A stretch of DNA of 64,000 nt, taken from Chlorogloeopsis sp. ULAP01 (GTDB lineage: Bacteria; Cyanobacteriota; Cyanobacteriia; Cyanobacteriales; Nostocaceae). Position 1 is the stretch's first letter. Each line of letters begins with the position of its first letter. The position numbers were made by a program, and so were the translations under genes. The notes beneath the pieces are model-generated. The model saw only the letters and a program-made list of their open reading frames with translations. It searched no databases and had not been told where the DNA came from. This document shows, piece after piece, positions 56,197-64,000 of the stretch. The stretch covers positions 124,001 through 188,000 of the forward strand of contig NZ_JAUDRH010000011.1 of assembly GCF_030381805.1 (NCBI RefSeq), written 5' to 3'.

Positions 56197-59100
56197 TCAA
56201 CCCGAAACTGGCCACAAATAAATCAATCCCACAGGTTCAACTCGCACCGCCCGCACTTCGTAGGAAGCTTCAATTCGGACAGGTTCTGAATTAATCTCTT
56301 CAGCCAGTGCTTTCAATCGCTTTTCCCAATGGCGGCGGTCTGCTTCTAACTGCCGTTTTTCCTCGGCTGGGAACTCTGCAAACGGAATCGATAGCTGGAT
56401 AGCTTTGGTATCTTCAATTTCCTGCTTACGTTGGCTAATACGCTGCTGCTGCTGTTCGAGAATTTTTTTCATCTCCACAGCTTCTTTTTTGCCCCGTTCG
56501 GTTAACTTTTTCTCAGCCCTTTGAGCCAAAATATTGGCACGACGTTCTAAATGGGGAATCAAATCAGCAATATCTTGAGTAGCATTCTGTTTCAGCAGTT
56601 CTTTAACCGTCTGAGATGCTTTTTGCAAACGAGGGGAAGCTAAAGAATCTTCCAATAAAGCCAGTACGTTGTCTTTCTCCCCTTCGTTTAACGGTTGTAG
56701 TTTCTTGCGTCCCCTAGCGGCTGGGTCTGACCATTCCGCCGCGATCGCAATTACTTCGTCATGCAGCCGTGACGCACCCTGTCCGTAAACCGATAACCGT
56801 CCCAAGGCGAGAACTTTAGGAATTGGGTCATCAGTTAGACAAACGCAAGCGCGAGTTAATTCATCATGTAAAAACCCTTGCGCTAAAAATCTCCCTAAAA
56901 GACGCTGTACAACCCGATGTTCTAAATGCAGGTGAACTACATCCCCATCCAATGAACCAGGGTCACGAAATACCACTGGACGAATCGCTGCTTCCCTTCG
57001 CCATTCCCAAGGCTTTTGTCCTTTCTTGCGTGGCGGTCTTAAGGTATCAAGAGTATTCGCCCACGTCGGGTCTGCGCGTTGGTCAAGGGGTGGAAGCGTC
57101 CAGCGTGCAGTAGCCGAATCTTGACAAGCTTCTTGACTATCAACTGGGGCCAGAGGAGTTGCACCGAGAATTTCCAAAGAGGCGGAAATAGCATTGCGGA
57201 AGTGTTCATCACTCAGTCCCAACCAATCCCGCGAGGTTTTCAACATCTCTTGCAACTGAGATAATTCCTTGGTTAATTCTTCCTTCCGCAGTCGATTTTC
57301 TTCGAGTTCCTCGTTAATGATTGATAAGTTAGGTAAATCAGCTTGTTCGATGGATGCAGTTATACTATTTACCTGATTGTGGCGAATACCACCTTCCAGC
57401 AACCGCGATAAATTCTTCTGCACAACTGGCGAAAGCGTCCCCAATTCCCTTTGAATTGTTTCGGTCTTCTTCACCAGCACTTTCAATACTTTGTCCTCTG
57501 TCCGTTGCGCTAAAACAAAGTAGTAGCAGTGAACAACAGGCGATCGCTGTAATTTCCTGTCAATACGACCGTTGCGCTGTTCCATTCTCGACGGGTTCCA
57601 AGGCACATCAAAATGGAATAAGTCAGCGCAATTGTTTTGCAGGTTTACCCCTTCCCGCGCTGCATCCGTGGCTATGAGAATGCGGAGAGGGTGACGCGAT
57701 GGGTCGGAGTTAAAAGCATTTTTAATGGCTTCCCGGCGTTCTTCACCAATGCCACCATGAAACACATCGATGCGATCGCGTTCTCTGTCTGAGCCTGCGA
57801 TCGCTTCTTGGAGTTTTTGCTGTAGGTAGCGTTTAGTATCTGTGTATTCCGTAAATATAATGGCTCGCTTCTCTAACCAAGCAGCATTAGTTTTACCCAA
57901 ATCAGGGCAGATATTTTGTTTAATCGATGCCACTAATTTTTCAACTCGTGGGTCTGCTTGATATCTAGCTTTGTTTGCTACATCGGTCATCTCTTCTAAG
58001 ATTTCCAATTCCCTACTGCTTAACCCAAAGCTTGCAGCCTGTCCAGTAGCAACCGTTACCTGAGTATCTTCTTCTGCTTGTACTTCTTCTTCTGCTAGTT
58101 CCGCGCGTTCATCGTCAGCACCAGGGGGTTCTAACAGCAAAGGTAAATTTTCGATGGCGTTTCCAGAACGGCTAGCCCTGAGCGAAGCCGAAGGGTTAGC
58201 AGCTTGCTTTTCAATCGCCGCACGATGAACTTTCAAAGTTCGTGCAAAAGCTTCGATGGAAGACAATAGACGCTTTTGCAGCGAAGTGATTACCAGCATC
58301 GCCGCATTTTGGGTTGACTTCGATGCTTCCTTCAGCCGTTCTTCCCGCAGACTGCGATATTCTTGCAGCAACCGCGACAGTTTCAATTCGGGTGCATCTT
58401 CTGGAAGATTATCTATGACGATAGGAATTACGCGTCGTTCAGGAAACTCTTCGCCAATCTCCCGTAAATCTTGCTTTAATCGCCGTACCATCACTGTGTC
58501 CAGAAGCTTGCGATCGCGCACAGGGACACCTCGACAAAACCGTTGCGGATCGAGGATTTCTAATAAAGCTGCAAAACTATTGGAATGACCATTATGAGGA
58601 GTAGCAGAAAGGAACAGCTTATGTTCAAACCTGGGCGCTATATCGCGGACAGTGCGTGTTAACTGAGAATCTACAGCATACTTTGCACCACTAGCTGGGG
58701 CGGCATTGTGTGCTTCATCAAGAATCAGCATTGAGCCGCCTGCAAAATCTCCTAACCAATCACGCAAAGGAGCAGCATAGGTTTCATCGCGTAACAAAGC
58801 ATGAGAAATAATGAAGCGGCTGTGAGTTGTCCAAGGGTTAATCCCATAACCCCGTTCTTGACGACGACTAGCTACAAACTCACGGTCAAAAATCACAAAA
58901 GTTAGCCCGAAGCGGCTTTCCATTTCTTCTTGCCATTGCCGTACAACTGACGGCGGACAGGAAATCACGACACGGCGAACTTTTTGCCGCATCAACATTT
59001 CTCTTAAAATCAGCCCTGCTTCAATGGTTTTCCCCAAACCAACATCATCAGCGATAAACAAACCAACTCTCGGCATTAACAAAGCCTTACGTAGCGGTTC

Positions 59101-59442
59101 AAGTTGGTAAGCTTTGACTTCAATACCTGCTCTGTAGGGTGCTTGAAAAAGTTTCGGGTCAGTTGAGGTAACGCAGTTCCACCGTAGAGTGTGGAGATAA
59201 GCCGAAAATAAACGGGGATTGTCAAAACCTCGGTTTACTATAGATTCCCAGGAAGTTTTACCTATGATTTTCGCGTCAACTTCCCTTTCCCAAAGAACTT
59301 CTAACTGTTCCCCTAACGCATCATCTTCTAAACATGAGAGGCAAACTAAAGTGTCTTCCTTCACAGAAGGTTTAGCCACTACATCTTCTACAAGATACTG
59401 CCGCGATCGCACCCGCACAATTTGCCCAGTAACAACACTCAT
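56197..59442 (-). CDS. drmD: DISARM SNF2-type helicase DrmD
   Basis: The 1081-residue protein is a Swi2/Snf2 ATPase. The Walker A motif is FIADDVGLGKTIEAGLIL (about residue 135), the DEAH-type box is LILDEAHNAAPASGAKYA, and motif VI is RMEQRNGRIDRKLQR. The C-terminal 500 residues are helical and charged. DrmD with DrmMI defines class 1 DISARM. A short interspersed repeat (58165-58199) gives NPSASLRASRSGN in frame. It is the first gene of the drmD-drmMI operon; the 614-bp upstream region holds the promoter. Confidence 0.9.
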   Translation of the reverse strand: MSVVTGQIVRVRSRQYLVEDVVAKPSVKEDTLVCLSCLEDDALGEQLEVLWEREVDAKIIGKTSWESIVNRGFDNPRLFSAYLHTLRWNCVTSTDPKLFQAPYRAGIEVKAYQLEPLRKALLMPRVGLFIADDVGLGKTIEAGLILREMLMRQKVRRVVISCPPSVVRQWQEEMESRFGLTFVIFDREFVASRRQERGYGINPWTTHSRFIISHALLRDETYAAPLRDWLGDFAGGSMLILDEAHNAAPASGAKYAVDSQLTRTVRDIAPRFEHKLFLSATPHNGHSNSFAALLEILDPQRFCRGVPVRDRKLLDTVMVRRLKQDLREIGEEFPERRVIPIVIDNLPEDAPELKLSRLLQEYRSLREERLKEASKSTQNAAMLVITSLQKRLLSSIEAFARTLKVHRAAIEKQAANPSASLRASRSGNAIENLPLLLEPPGADDERAELAEEEVQAEEDTQVTVATGQAASFGLSSRELEILEEMTDVANKARYQADPRVEKLVASIKQNICPDLGKTNAAWLEKRAIIFTEYTDTKRYLQQKLQEAIAGSDRERDRIDVFHGGIGEERREAIKNAFNSDPSRHPLRILIATDAAREGVNLQNNCADLFHFDVPWNPSRMEQRNGRIDRKLQRSPVVHCYYFVLAQRTEDKVLKVLVKKTETIQRELGTLSPVVQKNLSRLLEGGIRHNQVNSITASIEQADLPNLSIINEELEENRLRKEELTKELSQLQEMLKTSRDWLGLSDEHFRNAISASLEILGATPLAPVDSQEACQDSATARWTLPPLDQRADPTWANTLDTLRPPRKKGQKPWEWRREAAIRPVVFRDPGSLDGDVVHLHLEHRVVQRLLGRFLAQGFLHDELTRACVCLTDDPIPKVLALGRLSVYGQGASRLHDEVIAIAAEWSDPAARGRKKLQPLNEGEKDNVLALLEDSLASPRLQKASQTVKELLKQNATQDIADLIPHLERRANILAQRAEKKLTERGKKEAVEMKKILEQQQQRISQRKQEIEDTKAIQLSIPFAEFPAEEKRQLEADRRHWEKRLKALAEEINSEPVRIEASYEVRAVRVEPVGLIYLWPVSG
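58165..58199. repeat. Interspersed repeat inside drmD
   Basis: GGCTAGCCCTGAGCGAAGCC followed by GAAGGG is a familiar cyanobacterial interspersed repeat. It is translated in frame as a Ser/Ala/Arg-rich linker within the helicase. Confidence 0.6.
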
Positions 59443-60056
59443 CCGCTACAATCCTTTGCCCTGCTGAAACCCCTACACCAACCTCAGAGAAGCTACTTTT
59501 TGCATGAAAAATCACCTGTGAAGCGATCGCTTACAGTGACAAATACGTATATATTTATGAAAAGCTACCTAATTTATGTGTAATTTTACACTTATAAATT
59601 AGAGATCTAAAGAAGTTTATATAAAAAAGTACTTTTTTACACAAACTTTACATACGTAAAATTAGCTATTAAACGTTAAAGAAATATAAAATAAATAAGC
59701 ATAAGCCTTGTTTAGACTATGCCAAGTTCAAATACCATTATTGTCTTAAAGGTGAAAAATCCTATATTTACCTAAGTCTAAAATATAACATTATAATTTT
59801 AGTTACTGCTAATTTTCCCACCTGTGATTTGTATCACTTTAAACTACAGTTACTATATTTGATTGAAACTTTAATCTACGAGAACGACTTCTTAGAGGAT
59901 GATCTGGTAGCAAGTAACGATAGCAGGCTCAAGCCAGATAGCTTTTAAGTACTTTGTTTGCAGTGGTATCTAAAGAAGGAATAGTGATCGCATCACAAAC
60001 AATCCTAACCTATTGGCGCTCGATCACTCATAATAGCTATGAAATAGTCACGATTC
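59443..60056. other. AT-rich intergenic region upstream of drmD
   Basis: The 614 bp between drmD and the truncated DUF262 gene contain no reading frame of note. GTGTAA-TTT-TACAC (59579-59592) forms an inverted repeat and could be an operator for drmD. The missing 5' part of the DUF262 gene is not recognisable here. Confidence 0.4.
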
Positions 60057-60884
60057 GTGAGTTACTGTGCCGTTAAGAACATTACTCATGTGCGTCGTCT
60101 GCTTGCCAGCATATCTTTGGCTTACCCGATTCAATTAGTCATCCTCAGCACCATTTTTACTATTTTGGGTGAGCGTTCCCGTTCTTCTCATATACGTTCT
60201 ATGCTGGAACGCTGGTTATGGTGTGGAATGTTTGGTGAAGTATATACACGCTTCAATGAAGCAAGAGCTGGGAGAGACGTTATTGAAGTACCAGAATGGT
60301 TAGCAGGTGGTTCACTACCACTCACCATTGTGCAAGCGGATTTTTCTTTTGATAGGTTGATTAGCGTCAGAAAACGTTACGGCGCAGTATATCAGGGTTT
60401 AGCTGCTTTACTACGACGTGAGGGGGCAATTGATTGGTGTACTGGGGAAGAAATCAATGATGTGATTTATTTTGAAGAACAGATAGATTCGCACTACATT
60501 TTCCCTGTGGCGTGGTGTCGCAAGCAAGGCATTGATCCCAAAAAGTATAACTGCTTGATTAACTGCACACCTTTAAGCGCCAAAACAAACAAGAAGATTG
60601 GTAGTAAAGCGCCTTCAGTTTATTTAGAAGAGTTTGAACGTTCTGGTACATCAGCTAAAAGACTGGATGAAATACTGCAATCGCACGCTATATCTCCAAA
60701 AAGTTTGCGGCAAGATGACTTTGAAAGATTTTTTCAGATGCGGGCAAACAATTTATTGACGCTAATTGGAAAGGCTATGGGCAAAAGTTTAAGTTTTGAA
60801 TCCTTTCAGGATTTTGTTGGAGAGCATCATAACGGGAATAGCAGAGAGTATAAGCTTTATCCCGAAATTATTACGAACTCTTAA
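60057..60884 (+). pseudogene. 5'-truncated DUF262/HNH (GmrSD-like) nuclease gene
   Basis: The 275-residue frame starts with GTG in the middle of a DUF262 protein: AYPIQLVILSTIFTILGE and ERWLWCGMFGEVYTRFNEA are internal helices of that family. The C-terminal part has the HNH-like DUF1524 motif EEQIDSHYIFPVAW and YNCLINCTPLSAKTNKKIGS. In GmrSD the N-terminal DUF262 domain binds nucleotides and is required for restriction of modified phage DNA. That domain is missing here, so the product is probably inactive or a stand-alone HNH piece. It may be a remnant of an earlier cargo gene. Confidence 0.75.
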
Positions 60885-60972
60885 GCTACCAGCATTAGAA
60901 TCACCGACTTTACTCAATAGAGGAGTGTGTCACAGCAAACATAACTGATCGCAAACACATCCCTCAATTTTC

Positions 60973-61134
60973 TTATTGCTGCTTTTCTGAGGACTCTTTT
61001 TTTTGCAACCAATCTCGAATTGCTTCCTCCAAAGCCGCAGTTTGCGTCACTTCCAGACGCGCACAGGCGATTTCAAACGCGATTTTTAAGTCTTTAGGGA
61101 GCCTCCCCCTAACCTCTCTAGTTTCTTCTGCCAT
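60973..61134 (-). CDS. Small ribbon-helix-helix regulator divergent from cas12k
   Basis: The 53-residue protein starts MAEETREVRGRLPKDLKIAF. The strand RGRLP and two helices (DLKIAFEIACARLEV, AALEEAIRDWLQKK) match the ribbon-helix-helix fold of Arc/MetJ/omega-type repressors. Known V-K CASTs usually carry a regulator (the MerR-type CvkR in several) beside cas12k. This small protein holds that position. The 162-bp spacer to cas12k contains four 8-bp iterons on the cas12k promoter (61196-61231), which fit cooperative binding by such dimers. Control of cas12k is inferred. Confidence 0.7.
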   Translation of the reverse strand: MAEETREVRGRLPKDLKIAFEIACARLEVTQTAALEEAIRDWLQKKESSEKQQ

Positions 61135-61195
61135 CCTAATTTGCAGCCAAAGCTTGCGGCTTTTATTTTTGCACAGCCTCTTAGTAAAAAAACGT

Positions 61196-61231
61196 TTGCG
61201 TCATTGCGCTATTGCGTCATTGCGCTATACT
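61196..61231 (+). promoter_or_regulatory. Four-iteron operator over the cas12k promoter
   Basis: TTGCGTCA and TTGCGCTA alternate at 61196, 61204, 61212 and 61220, an exact 16-bp tandem duplication. A promoter can be read through it: -35 TTGCGC (61204-61209), a 16-base spacer and -10 TATACT (61226-61231). Binding there would block cas12k transcription. The regular 8-bp period resembles operators of ribbon-helix-helix repressors. Confidence 0.7.
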
Positions 61232-61296
61232 TAAAGAAGTAAAAAAACAATTAACAACCCTGTCAGTTTTACCGAACCCACAAAACTGAGGACACC

Positions 61297-63204
61297 ATGA
61301 GCGTGATTACAATTCAATGTCGCTTGGTTGCTGAAGAAGACACCCTCCGCCAACTGTGGGAACTGATGGCTGAAAAAAATACACCACTCATCAATGAATT
61401 ATTAGCACAGGTAGGAAAACACCCAGAATTTGAAACCTGGCTAGAAAAAGGCAAAATACCTACCGAATTCCTCAAAACACTTGTTAACTCCCTCAAAACT
61501 CAAGAGCGTTTTGCTGGTCAACCTGGACGCTTTTACACCTCAGTGATCGCTCTAGTAGATTATGTATATAAATCCTGGTTCGCTTTACAGAAACGAAGAA
61601 AGCGCAAAATAGAAGGCAAAGAACGTTGGCTGAAAATCCTCAAAAGTGATGAAGAACTGGAACAAGAAAGCCAATTAAGCCTAGATGTAATTCGTACTAA
61701 AGCTACTGAACTTCTTATCAAATTTACCCCCCAGTCCAAGCATAATAACAACCAGACAAAGAGCAAAAGAACTAAAAAATCTGCAAAGTTACAAAAATCT
61801 TCACTGTTTCAAATTCTTTTAAACACTTACGAACAAACACAAAACCCTCTTACTCGTTGTGCGATCGCATATCTGCTGAAAAATAACTGTCAAATTAGTG
61901 AACTCGACGAAGATCCAGAAGAATTTACTAGATATAAACGCAAAAAAGAAATAGAAATTCAGCGATTAAAAGACCAGCTTCAAAGTCGTGTACCTAAAGG
62001 TAGAGATGTAACAGGAGAAGAGTGGTTCAAGATTTTAGAAATTGCTACAGCCAATGTACCCCAAAATGAAAATGAGGCAAAAGCTTGGCAAGCAGCACTT
62101 TTAAGAAAAAATGCTGCTGTCCCCTTTCCTGTTGCTTACGAATCTAACGAAGATATGACATGGTTAAAAAATGACAAAGGTCGTCTCTTTGTTCGGTTCA
62201 ATGGCTTGGGAAAACTAACCTTTGAGATTTACTGTGATAAGCGTCATTTGCACTACTTTAAACGCTTCCTAGAAGATCAAGAACTCAAACGCAATCATAA
62301 AAACCAATACTCAAGCAGTTTGTTTACTCTGCGTTCAGGAAGGCTTGCTTGGTCACCAGGAGAAGAAAAAGGTGAACCTTGGAAAGTTAATCAACTACAT
62401 CTTTACTGCGCTTTAGATACTCGGATGTGGACTATTGAAGGAACTCAACAAGTAGTTGATGAGAAAAGCACAAAAATAACCGAAACTTTAACAAAGGCAA
62501 AACAGAAAGATGACCTCAACGTTCAACAGCAAGCTTTTATAACTCGACAGCAATCAACAGTAGATCGGATTAATAACCCTTTCCCTCGTCCCAGCAAGCC
62601 TAATTATCAAGGTCAACCCTCAATCCTAGTTGGTGTTAGTTTTGGTCTAGAAAAGCCAGTAACACTAGCTGTAGTGGATGTTGTTAAAAATGAAGTTCTA
62701 GCTTATCGCAGTGTCAAACAACTACTGGGTAAAAACTACAACCTTCTCAACCGCCAGCGACAACAACAGCAACGCCTATTTCATGAACGTCACAAAGCCC
62801 AGAAACGGAATGCGCCAAATTCCTTTGGTGAATCTGAATTAGGTCAATACGTTGATAGATTGTTGGCAGATGCAATAATTGCGATCGCCAAAACCTATCA
62901 AGCAGGCAGCATAGTTATCCCAAAACTCTGTGATGTGCGTGAGCAAATCAGCAGTGAAATCCAATCCAGAGCAGAGAAAAGATGTCCTGGTTACAAGGAA
63001 GCCCAACAAAAATACGCCAAAGAATATCGTATGAGCGTTCATCGCTGGAGTTACGGCCGATTAATTGAGATTATTAAATCCCAAGGTGCAAAAGTTGGAA
63101 TTTCTACTGAAATTGGTACACAGCCAATCAGAGGCAGTCCACAAGAAAAAGCGCGAGATTTAGCCACCTTTGCATACCAAGAACGTCAAGCCGCTTTAAT
63201 TTAA
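61297..63204 (+). CDS. cas12k: CAST effector Cas12k (nuclease-dead type V-K)
   Basis: Cas12k uses a crRNA and tracrRNA to bind target DNA and recruits TniQ, TnsC and TnsB. It does not cut. The 635-residue protein starts MSVITIQCRLVAEEDTLRQL and ends with the RuvC-like region. The RuvC I strand reads VGVSFGLEKPVTLAVVDV, with no catalytic Asp at the usual GIDxG place. The C-terminal HRWSYGRLIEIIKSQGAKVG and RGSPQEKARDLATF are family-typical. The length agrees with the V-K norm (about 640). GAGG precedes the ATG. The tracrRNA and array follow on the same strand. Confidence 0.96.
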   Translation: MSVITIQCRLVAEEDTLRQLWELMAEKNTPLINELLAQVGKHPEFETWLEKGKIPTEFLKTLVNSLKTQERFAGQPGRFYTSVIALVDYVYKSWFALQKRRKRKIEGKERWLKILKSDEELEQESQLSLDVIRTKATELLIKFTPQSKHNNNQTKSKRTKKSAKLQKSSLFQILLNTYEQTQNPLTRCAIAYLLKNNCQISELDEDPEEFTRYKRKKEIEIQRLKDQLQSRVPKGRDVTGEEWFKILEIATANVPQNENEAKAWQAALLRKNAAVPFPVAYESNEDMTWLKNDKGRLFVRFNGLGKLTFEIYCDKRHLHYFKRFLEDQELKRNHKNQYSSSLFTLRSGRLAWSPGEEKGEPWKVNQLHLYCALDTRMWTIEGTQQVVDEKSTKITETLTKAKQKDDLNVQQQAFITRQQSTVDRINNPFPRPSKPNYQGQPSILVGVSFGLEKPVTLAVVDVVKNEVLAYRSVKQLLGKNYNLLNRQRQQQQRLFHERHKAQKRNAPNSFGESELGQYVDRLLADAIIAIAKTYQAGSIVIPKLCDVREQISSEIQSRAEKRCPGYKEAQQKYAKEYRMSVHRWSYGRLIEIIKSQGAKVGISTEIGTQPIRGSPQEKARDLATFAYQERQAALI

Positions 63205-63233
63205 TTCACTAATCCGAACCTTGAAAATATAAT
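63205..63233 (+). promoter_or_regulatory. Likely tracrRNA promoter
   Basis: A perfect -10 TATAAT lies at 63228-63233, with TTCACT at 63205-63210 as -35 and a 17-base spacer. It begins directly after the cas12k stop and would start transcription near 63240, where the tracrRNA homology begins. Confidence 0.6.
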
Positions 63234-63239
63234 ATTGTC

Positions 63240-63512
63240 ATAACAGCGTCGCAGTTCATGCTCTTTTGAGCCAATGTACTGTGAAAAATCTGGGTTAGTT
63301 TGGCGGTTGTCAGATCGTCATGCTTTCTGACCCTGGTAGCTGCCCGCTTCTGATGCTGCCATCTGTAGAATTCTATAGATGGGATAGGTGCGCTCCCAGC
63401 AATAAGGAGTAAGGCTTTTAGCTGTAGCCGTTGTTCTCAACGGTGTGGGTTACCGCAGTGGTGGCTACTGAACCACCCCCTTCGTCGGGGGAACCCTCCA
63501 AAATATTTTTTT
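63240..63512 (+). ncRNA. tracrRNA of the V-K CAST
   Basis: The region contains segments conserved in V-K tracrRNAs: GCAGTTCATGCTCTTTTGAG, TCATGCTTTCTGACCCTGGT, TCTGTAGAATTCTATAGATG and GCAATAAGGAGTAAGGCTTT. Two stretches can pair with the crRNA repeat: GTGGTGG at 63458-63464 with CCACCAT, and AACCACCCC at 63471-63479 with GGGGTGGGTT. A CCCCC/GGGGG hairpin (63476-63490) and a T-run at 63506-63512 suggest the 3' limit, which is approximate. It scaffolds Cas12k and contacts TniQ. Confidence 0.9.
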
Positions 63513-63699
63513 GGCGTGTCAAAGCGGGGGCAAAATCCCTGGAGTCCCGCCAAAACTTTAAAACCCTTGTGATGTCTTAATTTCAGAAACTAGTGTGTAA
63601 ATTGATTTAGTTTTTTGATGCGAGACGAGAGAAGCTTTTTAAGGGATATGCCAAATTTGTATCTGAAAAGCTTTATTTGCAAGGGGTCTAGACGGCAAG
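63513..63699. other. Leader between tracrRNA and CRISPR array
   Basis: These 187 bp contain a GGCG...CGCC pairing (63513-63551) and an AGCTTTTT / AAAAGCTT inverted pair, and end GGGGTCTAGACGGCAA before the first repeat. They may carry the array promoter; none is obvious. Confidence 0.4.
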
Positions 63700-63952
63700 G
63701 TTTCAACCACCATTCCGGCTAGGGGTGGGTTGAAAGAACCTGTTCGCGCTTACCAATGGCAACTACTAAAGTTTCAACCACCATTCCGGCTAGGGGTGGG
63801 TTGAAAGAATCCATCATTGAGCCAAAAAGCTGTGCCATGCAAGTTTCAACCACCATTCCGGCTAGGGGTGGGTTGAAAGGCGCGATAAAGAATTGACTGC
63901 TTTAGGACTTCTAAAGTTTCAACCACCATTCCGGCTAGGGGTGGGTTGAAAG
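63700..63952 (+). CRISPR. V-K CRISPR array: four 37-nt repeats, three spacers
   Basis: Identical repeats starting GTTTCAACCACCATTCCGGC and ending TTGAAAG lie at 63700-63736, 63771-63807, 63843-63879 and 63916-63952. Spacers are 34, 35 and 36 nt long. The repeat ends GGGGTGGGTTGAAAG as in other V-K systems and matches the anti-repeat of the neighbouring tracrRNA. No spacer matches another part of this window that I could find by eye. A shortened repeat seems to begin at 63985. Confidence 0.97.
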
Positions 63953-63984
63953 CAAATTTTTGTTGTTACTATGTAAAATATTTA

Positions 63985-64000
63985 GTTTGAATAAGGAGGG
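63985..64000 (+). CRISPR. Start of a probable shortened repeat before the homing spacer (cut by window end)
   Basis: GTTTGAATAAGGAGGG begins 32 nt after the last full repeat. The first seven bases resemble the repeat start, and the GGAGGG end could continue TTGAAAG as in the repeat's 3' arm. The remnant outside the left end has the same layout (31-nt gap, arms TTTCAA and TTGAAG). The homing spacer would follow beyond 64000. Confidence 0.45.

Noticed and set aside
62839..63042. Minus-strand frames opposite cas12k and other large genes
   Set aside because: They are shadows of well-supported genes and have no independent support.
63513..63551. Right end of the transposon near the tracrRNA
   Set aside because: The inverted pairing GGCG/CGCC here lacks the TTCGCAAAT...TGTCG TnsB-type repeats, and the CRISPR array follows, so the right end must be later.

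Overview
The window comes from a filamentous, probably heterocyst-forming cyanobacterium of the Nostocales. The evidence is a cyanobacterial ferredoxin-nitrate reductase cluster (nrtP end, narB, narM), ndhM, a small protein resembling a family linked to heterocyst differentiation, many GCGATCGC (HIP1-type) octamers, and short G-rich or palindromic interspersed repeats that have entered genes in frame.

Positions 1-26052 look like ordinary chromosome. They hold nitrate assimilation genes, a PsiE-like membrane protein, a DJ-1/PfpI protein, a small FHA-based signalling neighbourhood (FHA-PrsW, CHAT-FHA, PP2C phosphatase), ndhM, a two-component response regulator, a GAF protein, a glycosyltransferase, a CtpB-type protease, a YdcF-like protein, recJ, a GNAT acetyltransferase and a RecB-like nuclease. 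Positions 26261-33622 carry a minus-strand type I restriction-modification locus. Its hsdM and hsdS are open, its hsdR is broken by three lesions, an AlbA_2 gene lies inside it, and a hicBA toxin-antitoxin pair has been inserted at the end of hsdM.

From about 34060 to beyond the right edge lies a type V-K CRISPR-associated transposon (CAST). Its parts are a left end with five TnsB-type repeats, tnsB-tnsC-tniQ, about 23 kb of cargo, a small ribbon-helix-helix regulator divergent from cas12k, a tracrRNA region and a CRISPR array with four 37-nt repeats. The right end is outside the window. The cargo is mainly defence: an Avs-like nuclease-STAND protein whose P-loop has been deleted, a complete class 1 DISARM set (drmD, drmMI, drmA, drmB, drmC) interrupted by a HigBA pair and a REP-type tyrosine transposase, and a 5'-truncated DUF262/HNH (GmrSD-like) gene.

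Three observations stand out. First, the last CRISPR repeat plus its following sequence, including a shortened repeat typical of the homing crRNA, has a diverged second copy just outside the left end (33914-34002). This suggests an older V-K CAST stood next to this one. Second, the regulator beside cas12k is a 53-residue ribbon-helix-helix protein, and four tandem 8-bp iterons sit on the cas12k promoter. Third, the transposon carries an entire DISARM system. All assignments come from reading sequence and motifs; no database search was run.
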